This document shows, piece by piece, positions 45,701 to 53,846 of a DNA stretch of 64,000 nt. Within the stretch, counting starts at the first letter, position 1. The number at the start of each line of letters is the position of its first letter. The DNA is taken from NCBI RefSeq assembly GCF_004791695.1, contig NZ_SRSO01000002.1, positions 171,355 through 235,354 of the forward strand. The letters are read 5' to 3'. Origin of the DNA: Flavivirga rizhaonensis. Lineage in GTDB: Bacteria; Bacteroidota; Bacteroidia; Flavobacteriales; Flavobacteriaceae. The notes beneath the pieces were generated by a model that saw only the letters and a program-made list of their open reading frames with translations, did no database searches and was not told the origin of the DNA. The translations under genes and the position numbers were made by a program.

Positions 45701-46597
45701 GCAGTTTTTGCTGGTGGTTTTCATCGACGTTTTATCTCTCAAGAGAGCTTTCCAACAGATTTGGCCTTTAATACAGATGGTAGTAAAATGTTTATTATAG
45801 GAGTATCTGATGATGCTGTAATAGAGTATATTTTACGAGCTAATTTTGATATTTCTACAATGGTTTACGCTGGAGCGGCTGAAGAATTTTCTGTAGTAGC
45901 TCAAGAGAGTGAACCAACAGGGTTAGCTTTTAATACAGACGGTACTAAAATGTTTGTTATAGGAAACAGCGGAGATGCCGTAGTAGAATATAATTTAAGT
46001 ACAGGTTTTGATGTCTCCACGGCGGTTTACTCTGGAGCCTCAGAAGAATTTTCGGTAACAACTTTTGAAGCCATACCTCGTGGTTTAGCCTTTAATGCTA
46101 ATGGATCAAAACTATATGTAAGTGGATTGGTTAGAGATAGTATCATAGAATTTGCAGTAGGTGAAGCAGATAATTACGAAGAAGCATCAATTAATAATGG
46201 TAGTATAGCTACTAACACCAGCCCATTCATATATAATGTCTCCAATGATACGTTCGCAGATGTTAATAATGATGATATTTTAGATGGCGGTTTTACCATC
46301 GGGAATTTATCACCAGGTCTTACACCACAGTTTGTTTTAAGTAACGGAGATACTACGGCAACACTCGTACTAAGTGGTAATGCTACAAATAACAGTAGTA
46401 GTGATAATATAGCCGATTTAAACATCTCTTTTAATACAACAGCAATAACAAGTACTACTGTACCAATTTTGGATTGTAATACCATAGTAGGCATAGATTT
46501 TCTGGATAATATCAATTTAAACGGGCGTTTACGCCATGGTAAGTTTTTCTTAAATGGTAGCGAACAACCTATGGTTACTGGTAGAAATGCTAATTAA
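42794..46597 (+). CDS. BspA/DUF285 leucine-rich-repeat and beta-propeller surface protein
   Basis: 1267 residues. The signal peptide ends near GAMAQA. Residues about 130-400 are DUF285/BspA-type repeats (FNQPLNNWDVSNVTNM). Two homologous blocks follow: propeller-like 54-residue repeats (FNTDGTKMFVIG, VVEYNLSTGFDVSTAVYAG) at about 480-730, a linker domain (DNDDVLDGGFTISNLPSGL-like), then the same again at about 880-1250. The C-terminus is short (GRLRHGKFFLNGSEQPM), without a clear T9SS domain. BspA proteins are adhesins in other Bacteroidota. The codon use resembles its neighbours. Confidence 0.8.
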   Translation: MNKIMMHLLQKKLQMLTIVFLSSMGAMAQAEYITTWNTTNAGVSNSNSIIIPAIGGRYDVDIGNDGSYELLNQTGRITIDVTAHGYAAGVIQIALRNAISGAGNLEQIQFEPSGTNTDNGKIVSIDQWGNSIVWLSMHSAYHSCINLDVVAFDAPNLSQVFNMILMFANCTSMVGTPAFNTWDVSNVTTTGGMFGDTPFNQPLNNWDVSNVTNMGFMFSNCPFNQPIGNWVTSSVTNLTGMFFNNTVFNQPIGNWDVSLVTNMQGVFNGATSFNQPLNNWNVSSVIVMDDMFRRATSFNQPLNNWDVSNVVDMNLMFLSSAFNQPIGNWDVSSVTNMGGMFFNNTVFNQPIGSWDVSSVIDMNSMFNNATTFNQSLGAWNIGNLTSGVGFLDNSGLSLANWDATLTGWDAQGFGNPNVTIGANGLQYCSAQTQRDAMQTAGIFTFVGDVLGCTPIITCGDAFNASSISKFSNRFEVTLHLDAPTGLAFNTDGTKMFAIAEGLGGNDDIIAEYNLSIGFDTTTAVYAGAAEQFFVGGQESDPHGLTFNAEGTKMFVIGLNGDAVVEYNLGVAFDVSTAIHAGAAEEFFVGGQETSPTGLAFNTDGTKMFAVGVDDGAVVEYNLSTGFDVSTAVYAGASEEFFVGGQESSPTGLTFNTDGTKMFVIGLNGDAVVEYNLSAGFDVSTAVYAGTSEEFSLLGYSASPVDLVFNTNGTKLYVLDGLFGGNYVLEFVQDVDNYHEATATNGNIMANTKPLVYTIINDTFSDTNNDDVLDGGFTISNLPSGLTAEFVLSHGDTRATLVLSGNAANNNSSNSIATLNIVFNATAVTSNTAPTLNCSSTTGIDFIDSAIVCANIFDVSTSEFSNQFSVNAQENQLRGVEFNTDGTKMFVIGDSDDAIVEYNLSTGFDVSTAVYAGASQEFFFGGQVPNPLNFAFSTDGTKLFIINGIGPGGSSGLYQYNLGTGFDVSTAVFAGGFHRRFISQESFPTDLAFNTDGSKMFIIGVSDDAVIEYILRANFDISTMVYAGAAEEFSVVAQESEPTGLAFNTDGTKMFVIGNSGDAVVEYNLSTGFDVSTAVYSGASEEFSVTTFEAIPRGLAFNANGSKLYVSGLVRDSIIEFAVGEADNYEEASINNGSIATNTSPFIYNVSNDTFADVNNDDILDGGFTIGNLSPGLTPQFVLSNGDTTATLVLSGNATNNSSSDNIADLNISFNTTAITSTTVPILDCNTIVGIDFLDNINLNGRLRHGKFFLNGSEQPMVTGRNAN

Positions 46598-46795
46598 ATC
46601 AAGTGAATAAATTTAATAAAGGGTGGTATAGTTAGTTAGGGATTAGGAGGTTGCCTTACTTATGAAAGGGTAGGTTGAATAAGTAAGATCAATCTATGGT
46701 TAAGGTAGGGGCTTTAATAGTGAGCAATCCAATGCCACCCTTATATTACGATAATGAATAATTAAGTAGTACAACATACTAATACGTAAAATATT
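46598..46795 (+). promoter_or_regulatory. Structured leader between the BspA-type gene and the type B sorting-domain gene
   Basis: An outer stem AAGGGTGG (from 46619) with CCACCCTT (to 46742) encloses an inner perfect 9-bp stem CTTACTTAT (46655-46663) with ATAAGTAAG (46679-46687). No ORF lies inside. It could be an RNA structure affecting expression of the downstream genes; no known riboswitch class is recognised. Confidence 0.4.
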
Positions 46796-48046
46796 ATGAA
46801 TACAAAAGTGCAAATAAAGCCATTACCAATATTAGTAATGCTATTACTAATATTACAAACACAGGCACAAACTATCAATACGGGAGAAATGGTCATATTG
46901 CCAAATACTCAAGTAAGTATTATTAATGATTTTAATAATACCACAAGTGGGAATATGCTTAATGACGGTGAGCTATTTATTTATGCAAATTTTAATAACG
47001 ATGGCACGATAGATTTTATTAACGAAGGCCTTACAAGCTTTCAAGGTAATGTGGTACAACAAATTACAGGTATTCAAGAAAGCTTTTTTTATAATGTTTT
47101 ATTCTCTAATACAAGTACAGCAGTACCATTTCAACTATCTGGTAGCATCAATATAGATAACGAAAGTGAGTTTGATGAAGGTATTGTCGATAATAGTAAT
47201 TTTGGTGGAACCTTCACTTTTCTTAGAGATGCAGATCATGTTGCTACCAGTGATATTAGCTATATAGATGGCGAAGTAGTAAAAGTAGGAGATACCAGTT
47301 TTGAATTTCCTGTAGGCAATGGCGGGTTTTACAACCCAGTGGCTATGAATGCACCTAACTTACCAACAGATACTTATACTGCGCAATATTTTTTAGAGAA
47401 TAGTAATGCAACCAATCCACATAATTTGGCGGCTGGTATTATAGAGCAAATTGATGATACAGAATATTGGGTAATAGATAGAACCAGTGGAAGTTCTGAT
47501 GCAATAATAACTCTAAGATGGGATGCTGATACATCACCCACATTTATTAATAATGCAGATCCAGATGCTATACATATAGTACGATGGGACGATGCTTTAG
47601 GGTTTTGGATAGACGAAGGTGGTATTCCAGATGCCGCTAACCAAACCATTACAACCATAGCACCAGTTACGGGTTATGGTGTGTTTACACTGGCGACAGT
47701 AAAAACAGATTTAGTCTTACCAGATGATTTGGTTATTTACACAGCTGTATCTCCTAATAGTAATAGCAAAAATGATTTTTTCTTTATAGATGGCATTGAC
47801 CGTTACCCTAATAATACGGTTAAAATTTTTAATCGTTGGGGTGTGGAAGTATATAAAACAACAGGATACAATGAAACAGATAATGTATTTAAAGGGTATT
47901 CTGATGGGCGTTTAACTGTTAGCAATTCAGAATTGCTTCCAACAGGCACTTACTATTATGTTTTAGAATATGAATTTCCAGGAAATGCATCTATACCTGC
48001 ACAGCGTGTAAAAAAGGCAGGATTTCTATATATAGCATCAAATTAG
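46796..48046 (+). CDS. Surface protein with type B T9SS (gliding-motility-associated) C-terminal domain
   Basis: 416 residues. A signal peptide (LPILVMLLLILQTQAQ) and a beta-rich body with GNGGFYNPVAMNAP precede a C-terminal CHU_C-type domain from about residue 320: VIYTAVSPNSNSKNDFFFID, then NNTVKIFNRWGVEVYK and GTYYYVLEYE. This domain directs type B T9SS export, which requires a PorP/SprF partner; that partner is the next gene (24 nt away). The cargo is therefore likely co-secreted to the outer surface. Confidence 0.88.
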   Translation: MNTKVQIKPLPILVMLLLILQTQAQTINTGEMVILPNTQVSIINDFNNTTSGNMLNDGELFIYANFNNDGTIDFINEGLTSFQGNVVQQITGIQESFFYNVLFSNTSTAVPFQLSGSINIDNESEFDEGIVDNSNFGGTFTFLRDADHVATSDISYIDGEVVKVGDTSFEFPVGNGGFYNPVAMNAPNLPTDTYTAQYFLENSNATNPHNLAAGIIEQIDDTEYWVIDRTSGSSDAIITLRWDADTSPTFINNADPDAIHIVRWDDALGFWIDEGGIPDAANQTITTIAPVTGYGVFTLATVKTDLVLPDDLVIYTAVSPNSNSKNDFFFIDGIDRYPNNTVKIFNRWGVEVYKTTGYNETDNVFKGYSDGRLTVSNSELLPTGTYYYVLEYEFPGNASIPAQRVKKAGFLYIASN

Positions 48047-48070
48047 ACTTAAAAATATAAAATACAATCA

Positions 48071-49021
48071 ATGTTAAATAGAGAATTTATGATCATCTAT
48101 AAGAATAAAAATATAAAATGGCTAGTATTTATGATGCTACTTTCATTACCCGTACTGGCACAACAAAATCCACAGTTTACTCAGTATATGTATAATACAG
48201 CTACAATTAATCCTGCTTATGCTGGTAGTAGAGGTTTACTTAGTATTACTGGTATTTACAGAAGTCAGTGGGTAGGGCTAGAAGGTGCACCAAAAGTAGC
48301 ACAGTTTTCTTTAAATACGCCTATTGGAGTAAATGGAGTTGGTCTGGGATTTTCAGTTTATAATGAAGAGATAGGCCCTTCTATTGAAAATAATATAGCT
48401 ATAGACTATTCATATACCATACCATTTTCTGATAAAGACACTAAATTTAGTTTTGGTTTAAAAACAGGCTTTCAGCTATTAGATGTAGATTATAATAAAT
48501 TATTAATTTATAATCCTACCGAGCCCGTTTTTCAAACGAATATAGAAGATAGGTTTCAACCCATCATTGGGGTTGGTACCATGCTACATACAGATAAATG
48601 GTATGTAGGTTTATCAGTTCCTAATGTTTTAAATACAGAGCATTATGATAATAGCACTATATCTACAGCTTCAGAGCGTATACATGTATTTGTAACAGGA
48701 GGGTATGTTTTCGATTTAAACGATATGTGGAAGTTTAAACCAGCATTCTTAACAAGTATAGTGTCTGGTTCACCTCTGGGTGTTGATGTGTCAGCAAATT
48801 TTTGGTATAACCAAAAACTCACACTGGGAGCAGCTTATAGGGTAGATGCTGCAATTAGTGCTTTGGCTGGTTTTCAAGTAACAGATCAGTTAATGGTGGG
48901 ATATGCGTACGATACAGATACTACAGATTTAGGACGATATAATGACGGATCTCATGAAGTTTTTCTGAGATGGGAGCTGTTTACCAGAACTCGTAATAAA
49001 ATATCACCAAGATTCTTTTAG
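48071..49021 (+). CDS. PorP/SprF-family type IX secretion system outer-membrane protein
   Basis: 316 residues (a second start at residue 7 is possible). Signal peptide, then the family signature QNPQFTQYMYNTATINPAYAGSRG and repeated YRSQWVGLEGAP. The remainder is a beta barrel ending in RWELFTRTRNKISPRFF. SprF-type proteins are needed for secretion or anchoring of proteins with type B sorting domains, and this gene follows such a protein directly. The gene order cargo-SprF-OmpA is a known arrangement. Confidence 0.93.
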   Translation: MLNREFMIIYKNKNIKWLVFMMLLSLPVLAQQNPQFTQYMYNTATINPAYAGSRGLLSITGIYRSQWVGLEGAPKVAQFSLNTPIGVNGVGLGFSVYNEEIGPSIENNIAIDYSYTIPFSDKDTKFSFGLKTGFQLLDVDYNKLLIYNPTEPVFQTNIEDRFQPIIGVGTMLHTDKWYVGLSVPNVLNTEHYDNSTISTASERIHVFVTGGYVFDLNDMWKFKPAFLTSIVSGSPLGVDVSANFWYNQKLTLGAAYRVDAAISALAGFQVTDQLMVGYAYDTDTTDLGRYNDGSHEVFLRWELFTRTRNKISPRFF

Positions 49022-49076
49022 TGATTCTGCGTTTTAAACTAATTATTAATAAGTAGTAATAAAAAAGTATAAAAAT

Positions 49077-51023
49077 ATGAAAATTAATACGTTAAAATTT
49101 AAACAAGTTTTAGTATTGTTTATGGTATTTCAATATAGTTTTGCTCAGCCTAAAAATGCTAAATTGGTTCGTGCAGATAAAAAGTATAATGAGCATGAAT
49201 ATATAAATGCAACCGATATATATTTAAGCGTAATAAAATCTGGCTATGAATCAGAAGAAGTATTCCAAAAGCTTGGAAACACTTATTATTTTAATGCAAA
49301 CTATGAGGAAGCACAAAAGTGGTATGAAGCATTGATGCAGTTAAATGCCACACCAGAAGATCCCATTTATTTATTGCGTTATTCGCAAACACTTAAATCA
49401 TTAGGTAAGAATAAAGAATCTGAAGCCATATATAACACGTTTTTAAAACGATTAGAAGATGAAGATTTAAAATTTTCTACAGCAAAGAGCTATTTGGAGA
49501 TTATCCAAGAAAATTCTAACCGTTACAAAATAGCACCAGCAAGTATAAATACAGAAGCAAGCGAATACGGAGGAACTGTTATAAATAACAAATTTGTATA
49601 TGCTACAGCGCAACGTTCTGGAGGATTTTCAAAAACCATAGATAATTGGACAGGAAAGCATTTTTTAGACTTTTGGGAGGCTAATTTTAATGAAGATGGT
49701 ACCTTAGGAAAAGGTCGTAAGATGAAAAATGGATTAAACTCAAGATTTCATGAATCATCAGTAGTGTATACTAAAGATGGCAATACGGTGTATTTCACTA
49801 GAAGTAGCAATACTTCTAAAACAGAAAAAGGGAAAAGTCAAAATAAAAACCTAAAGATTTACAGAGCTACAAAACAAGATGATGGTGATTGGGGGAATAT
49901 TGAAGACTTATCTATAAACGGGGATACATACTCTACAGCTCACCCTGCATTAAGTCCAGATGAAAATATACTGTATTATACATCAAATCAACCAGGAGGT
50001 TTAGGAGAAACAGATATTTATATGGTAACAATAAATAGTAATGGATCATTTAATAAGCCAAAAAATATGGGATCGGCTGTAAATACTAAAGGTAGAGAGT
50101 CTTTTCCATTTATTAGTAAAGACTATGAATTGTATTTTTCTTCGGATGGGCATTACGGATTAGGAGGTTATGATGTTTTCTATATAGATCTTAAACAAAA
50201 AGTACCACAAATGATAAATGTTGGAACACCAATTAATAGCACTGTAGACGATTTTGCTTTTTTTATCAATAATGAAACAAAAAAAGGAGGATTTAGCTCC
50301 AATCGATTAAGCGGTCAAGGATCAGACGATATTTATATGTTTGATGAACTTAAAAGTATTAAAGAAGCCACCAGAGCTATTTTAACAGGAACCGTTGAAG
50401 ATGAAGATACCCAAGAGCTAATTGCTAACGCAACTGTAATTCTTAAAGATGATCAAGGTAATATTATAGATGAAGTTTTTACCAATACCAAAGGAGATTA
50501 TAGTTTGGAGTATAACCGTTACTATAGCCATATTGTTGAAGCTAATAAAGAGAGTTATGTAGGCAATAATGAATTTATAAAAGCTAATATCGAAGCAAAA
50601 AAAGTAGTTAGAAATTTAAAGTTAAAACGAAATATAACGCCAATTAAAAATAATACAGACGTTACTGATGCTATTGATTTACAGCCTATATATTTCGATT
50701 TTAACAAGGAGACAATAAAAGAAGCATCAAAAATAGAATTAATGAAGGTTGTAGCCTTTATGAAGCAAAACCCAAATGTGAAAATTAAAGTGGGTTCTCA
50801 TACCGATAGCCGCGGAAATGATGCATATAATTTAATCTTATCCGAGCGTAGAGCCGCAGCAACAACAAAGTTTATTATAAAACAGGGCATTGCAAAAAAT
50901 AGAATAACAGGAGAAGGGTATGGAGAAAATCAATTAAAAAATAATTGTGGCAATGGTGTAAAATGTAGTAAAGAAGAGCACCTTTTAAATAGAAGAAGCG
51001 AGTTTATAATTATAAAGAAATAA
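49077..51023 (+). CDS. OmpA-family protein with TPR and PD40 domains
   Basis: 648 residues. Signal peptide; TPR-like helices (about 25-140); a PD40 beta-propeller (about 150-420: AHPALSPDENILYYTSNQPG, ESFPFISKDYELYFSSDG); a carboxypeptidase regulatory-like domain (TGTVEDEDTQELIANATVIL); and a C-terminal OmpA peptidoglycan-binding domain (IYFDFNKETIKEASKIELMK, SHTDSRGNDAYNLILSERRA). It probably tethers the PorP/SprF barrel to the cell wall. Gene spacing (55 nt) fits one operon. Confidence 0.92.
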   Translation: MKINTLKFKQVLVLFMVFQYSFAQPKNAKLVRADKKYNEHEYINATDIYLSVIKSGYESEEVFQKLGNTYYFNANYEEAQKWYEALMQLNATPEDPIYLLRYSQTLKSLGKNKESEAIYNTFLKRLEDEDLKFSTAKSYLEIIQENSNRYKIAPASINTEASEYGGTVINNKFVYATAQRSGGFSKTIDNWTGKHFLDFWEANFNEDGTLGKGRKMKNGLNSRFHESSVVYTKDGNTVYFTRSSNTSKTEKGKSQNKNLKIYRATKQDDGDWGNIEDLSINGDTYSTAHPALSPDENILYYTSNQPGGLGETDIYMVTINSNGSFNKPKNMGSAVNTKGRESFPFISKDYELYFSSDGHYGLGGYDVFYIDLKQKVPQMINVGTPINSTVDDFAFFINNETKKGGFSSNRLSGQGSDDIYMFDELKSIKEATRAILTGTVEDEDTQELIANATVILKDDQGNIIDEVFTNTKGDYSLEYNRYYSHIVEANKESYVGNNEFIKANIEAKKVVRNLKLKRNITPIKNNTDVTDAIDLQPIYFDFNKETIKEASKIELMKVVAFMKQNPNVKIKVGSHTDSRGNDAYNLILSERRAAATTKFIIKQGIAKNRITGEGYGENQLKNNCGNGVKCSKEEHLLNRRSEFIIIKK

Positions 51024-51183
51024 TTTCTATAAAAGTTATAATAAATACATAAACGATTCAAATATGTATTAAGCTAAAAAGTGGTTTATATTTTATGAAA
51101 ATGAATAAAGCTTTTAAACATTTCTATATTATGTGTTAACCAATCCCACTGTTATATTTTCGATTTTTTAAAAAAGAAATCAA

Positions 51184-51708
51184 ATGGCCATGGATGATAG
51201 ATCAAGAGAATCTATAATTAGAAATAAAAAATCTCATTTGTCTAATATTTCTAATGGATCTGAATCGAAAGAGCATCATAACCTAGTTCTGGTAGATGAT
51301 ATGTATCTTTTAAATGTCCCGATAGAATGGGAAGAATATGAAAGTGATAGATTTAGAATGAGAAATTCAGAAGAAACACTATTGTTTTCTGCAATCCATT
51401 ACAAAAAAAGAATACCAAAAGGTAATGATTTTATGGTTGATGATTTGAAAGCTGAAGTACAAACAGTTTTTAAGAAGCTTAAAGAAGAAGGTTGTTATAT
51501 ACCAGTACCAGATCTAATTATGGAAAATAATTATGTATACCAGGCATTTAAAATTGGAGAAGAGGTACAATATTTTTTCTACACGTTCTGTAAATCGTCG
51601 GAAGAGCTTATTCAGATAAGATTGAACATAAGAGAGATAGGAGCTTATAAGACGGTAATTAGAGATACTTTGCTTGAGATAGGGAGTAGTATAAGAATGG
51701 TTAGATAA
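51184..51708 (+). CDS. Hypothetical protein
   Basis: 174 residues, soluble, no signal peptide. After a polar N-terminus it alternates strands and helices: LVLVDDMYLLNVPIEWEEYE, then RNSEETLLFSAIHYKKRIPK and EVQYFFYTFCKSSEELIQIR. This looks like a compact alpha/beta domain, but I do not recognise a family. It sits between the OmpA gene and the LytTR regulator and shares their strand. Confidence 0.65.
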   Translation: MAMDDRSRESIIRNKKSHLSNISNGSESKEHHNLVLVDDMYLLNVPIEWEEYESDRFRMRNSEETLLFSAIHYKKRIPKGNDFMVDDLKAEVQTVFKKLKEEGCYIPVPDLIMENNYVYQAFKIGEEVQYFFYTFCKSSEELIQIRLNIREIGAYKTVIRDTLLEIGSSIRMVR

Positions 51709-51970
51709 ACAATATTTATGCTATTATTTTAAGCCGAAGTTTGGTACGCCGTAGCAATCGTATAGTTAAAATTGGAGTTTTTAAAGGTAACTACATGACA
51801 AATGAATTTTATTAATTTTTTAAAAAATATAAGTATGAATATATTAAAAATCATAAAAACACAAATAGCAAATTTTTAAAAATTTAGCTTAAAGCTACTT
51901 GCTTATTTTAACGTTCTTTTTTAAACACAATGTATTATTAGACTTCCTAATATAAATCTAAATTTCGCTA

Positions 51971-52744
51971 ATGAGTCTACATACTGCAATAGTTATTGAT
52001 GATCATGAGGATACAGTCGAGCTTTTAAAACTTTGTTTGAAAAAATATTGTCATAGTATAAAAGAGGTCTATGGGTCTACAGATGTACAAGATGGTTTTC
52101 ATAAAATACAGGAGTACGAACCAGATATTATTTTTTTAGATGTTATGATAGGTGAAGACACGGCTTTTAATCTTTTAGATAATTTAGGAAAGATTGATAG
52201 CGAAATTATTTTTATAAGCTCGTTTAAAGAGTTCGCTCTAAAAGCTATAGATTATGAAGTGTCTAATTATTTATTAAAACCAATAGATATTAAAAAATTG
52301 GTAATAGCGGTAAGAAAAGTCTCTGAAAAACTTAAAACTAAAGTTTATATGAAAGAGTTATTACAGAATGAAATTGAATTAAAAGATTTCAACAATTTAA
52401 AAGATTATAGCAATAAAAGTGTTATTGCCATAGCATCTACAGCAAAGATAGAGCTAATAAAAGTTGAAGATATTATTTTTTGTGAGGCAGAACGTAGTTA
52501 TACAATTTTGTATCTCAAAGACGGTACATCTAAAGTTTCCAGTAAAAACCTATTAGAGTACGAAAATTTGCTTGTACCAAAAGGTGCTTTTTTTAGAATT
52601 CACAGAAAATACCTGGTTAACTTACATATGATAGAAAATATTAACAAATCAGCAGGGAATTATTGCGAAATGATCAATAAAAAGTCATTACCGATTTCAA
52701 AACGAAAACGAGAAAAATTATTCAAATTTTTAGGAATAGCATAA
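51971..52744 (+). CDS. LytTR-type response regulator, second copy
   Basis: 257 residues. Receiver: D10-D11, phosphoacceptor D57 (IIFLDVMIGEDTAFNLL), S84 and K103 (NYLLKPID). LytTR domain from about residue 155: FCEAERSYTILYLKDGTSKV, then FRIHRKYLVNLHMIENINKS. No kinase is adjacent; candidates are the orphan kinase at 36212 and the large kinase at 31435. Its position just after the surface cluster suggests that it controls it. Confidence 0.9.
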   Translation: MSLHTAIVIDDHEDTVELLKLCLKKYCHSIKEVYGSTDVQDGFHKIQEYEPDIIFLDVMIGEDTAFNLLDNLGKIDSEIIFISSFKEFALKAIDYEVSNYLLKPIDIKKLVIAVRKVSEKLKTKVYMKELLQNEIELKDFNNLKDYSNKSVIAIASTAKIELIKVEDIIFCEAERSYTILYLKDGTSKVSSKNLLEYENLLVPKGAFFRIHRKYLVNLHMIENINKSAGNYCEMINKKSLPISKRKREKLFKFLGIA

Positions 52745-52895
52745 TAGTAATAATATAGAAAACAATTAGCACTTCTATACTGTTTAAACGGGGGTATTAA
52801 ATTAGGGTTGAAAGTCTCTTTTGGCTGGAGAAATTTTCGTGAAAAATGATTAATTATATTCATGTATATAGAAATTATAATAATTTAAAAAGCAT

Positions 52896-53273
52896 ATGGA
52901 AAAAATAAGACTGACAAATGAAGAAACATATTACCTGAGGTTATTGGTCCATAATTTTGATGATGATCATATTTTAAATTTTCTTAAAATAGATAAAGAA
53001 AGATTAAACTACATTAAAAGACGGTTAAGGTTTAAATTCGAAACAAAAAACTGGGTTACTATAATTGAAAAAGCTTTTGAACTTGAAATTTTAAATAAAC
53101 AGGATTTTGTTGACCCAGTAATAAAGAAAATAGCATTACGCTATACATCAAAAATTGTAAATGATTTTAAAAATAGCTCTAATAAATATAACTTAGATAA
53201 AAGGCTTCTATTAGATTTTGATGAGTCTTGCAATGCCCTTTTATCTGAAGCAACTAAAATTAATTTAAAATAA
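52896..53273 (+). CDS. LuxR/GerE-like helix-turn-helix protein, first of a tandem pair
   Basis: 125 residues. The N-terminal 65 residues resemble a divergent GerE domain: LTNEETYYLRLLVHNFDDDH, then ILNFLKIDKERLNYIKRRL, and NWVTIIEKAFELEILNKQDF. The C-terminal part is helical with no clear family. Its last base overlaps the start of the next gene (TAATG). The DNA-binding assignment is by fold pattern only. The LytTR gene precedes it by 151 nt on the same strand. Confidence 0.6.
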   Translation: MEKIRLTNEETYYLRLLVHNFDDDHILNFLKIDKERLNYIKRRLRFKFETKNWVTIIEKAFELEILNKQDFVDPVIKKIALRYTSKIVNDFKNSSNKYNLDKRLLLDFDESCNALLSEATKINLK

Positions 53274-53659
53274 TGGAATATTATATACTAAAATTGTTTA
53301 GCAATAAAGAACTAGAGTATTTGCGCTTGAAATATCAAGGTGCAAATGAAGAAGAAATAGCTAAAGAATTACAGTTTAAATACAAAAGAGAACATTCAAA
53401 TATGGAGACTATAATTTTGAACAAACTTTCTGTTAATAATTGGTACAATGCCTTTAGAAAAGCTTTTAACTTACAATTGCTTAATAGAAAAGACTTTCTT
53501 TCTATAGATATAAAAGAAGAGGTCTCTGTTTTTTCTACAAAAATCAAAGATGCATTATTGTCTAAAGAACTAAATGAAAAAGAAAAAGAGCTTAAAGTTT
53601 ATTTAATGCTACTGTCTTTTTACAGTAAGATAGAGTATAATTGTTTGTTAAAAAACTAG
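53273..53659 (+). CDS. LuxR/GerE-like helix-turn-helix protein, second of a tandem pair
   Basis: 128 residues. The match to GerE is clearer than in the preceding gene: ELEYLRLKYQGANEEEIAKE, then LNKLSVNNWYNAFRKAFNLQ and LLNRKDFLS; compare the LuxR pattern E.E.L.L...G....EIA..L....V.N...A...A. The two proteins align end to end (NW...AF.L..LN..DF), so they are diverged duplicates. They may act as a heterodimer or as accessory regulators of the LytTR circuit. Confidence 0.6.
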   Translation: MEYYILKLFSNKELEYLRLKYQGANEEEIAKELQFKYKREHSNMETIILNKLSVNNWYNAFRKAFNLQLLNRKDFLSIDIKEEVSVFSTKIKDALLSKELNEKEKELKVYLMLLSFYSKIEYNCLLKN

Positions 53660-53700
53660 AATAAATAGTTTTGGTGTATTTTTGAAGGCGGCTCTAAAAA

Positions 53701-53837
53701 GTTTAAAAACTGTATCATTTTGAGTCTTTTGGCTTCGCTCAAGATAGGCTAAAGTCGAAAAATTTCATGATGCTGATAAACAGATGTTTAATTTTAAGAA
53801 ATGTTTCACTTTCATTCAGAATGATATTTTTTTAAAC
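53701..53837. terminator. Long inverted repeat between convergent genes
   Basis: 53701-53723 and 53815-53837 are inverted repeats matching at about 20 of 23 positions (GTTTAAAAA, TATCATT). The interior carries a smaller dyad ttttggcttcgctcaagat. It occupies the gap between the HTH gene and the convergent cyclophilin gene, so it may end both transcripts. Confidence 0.5.
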
Positions 53838-53846
53838 CCAAAAAAA

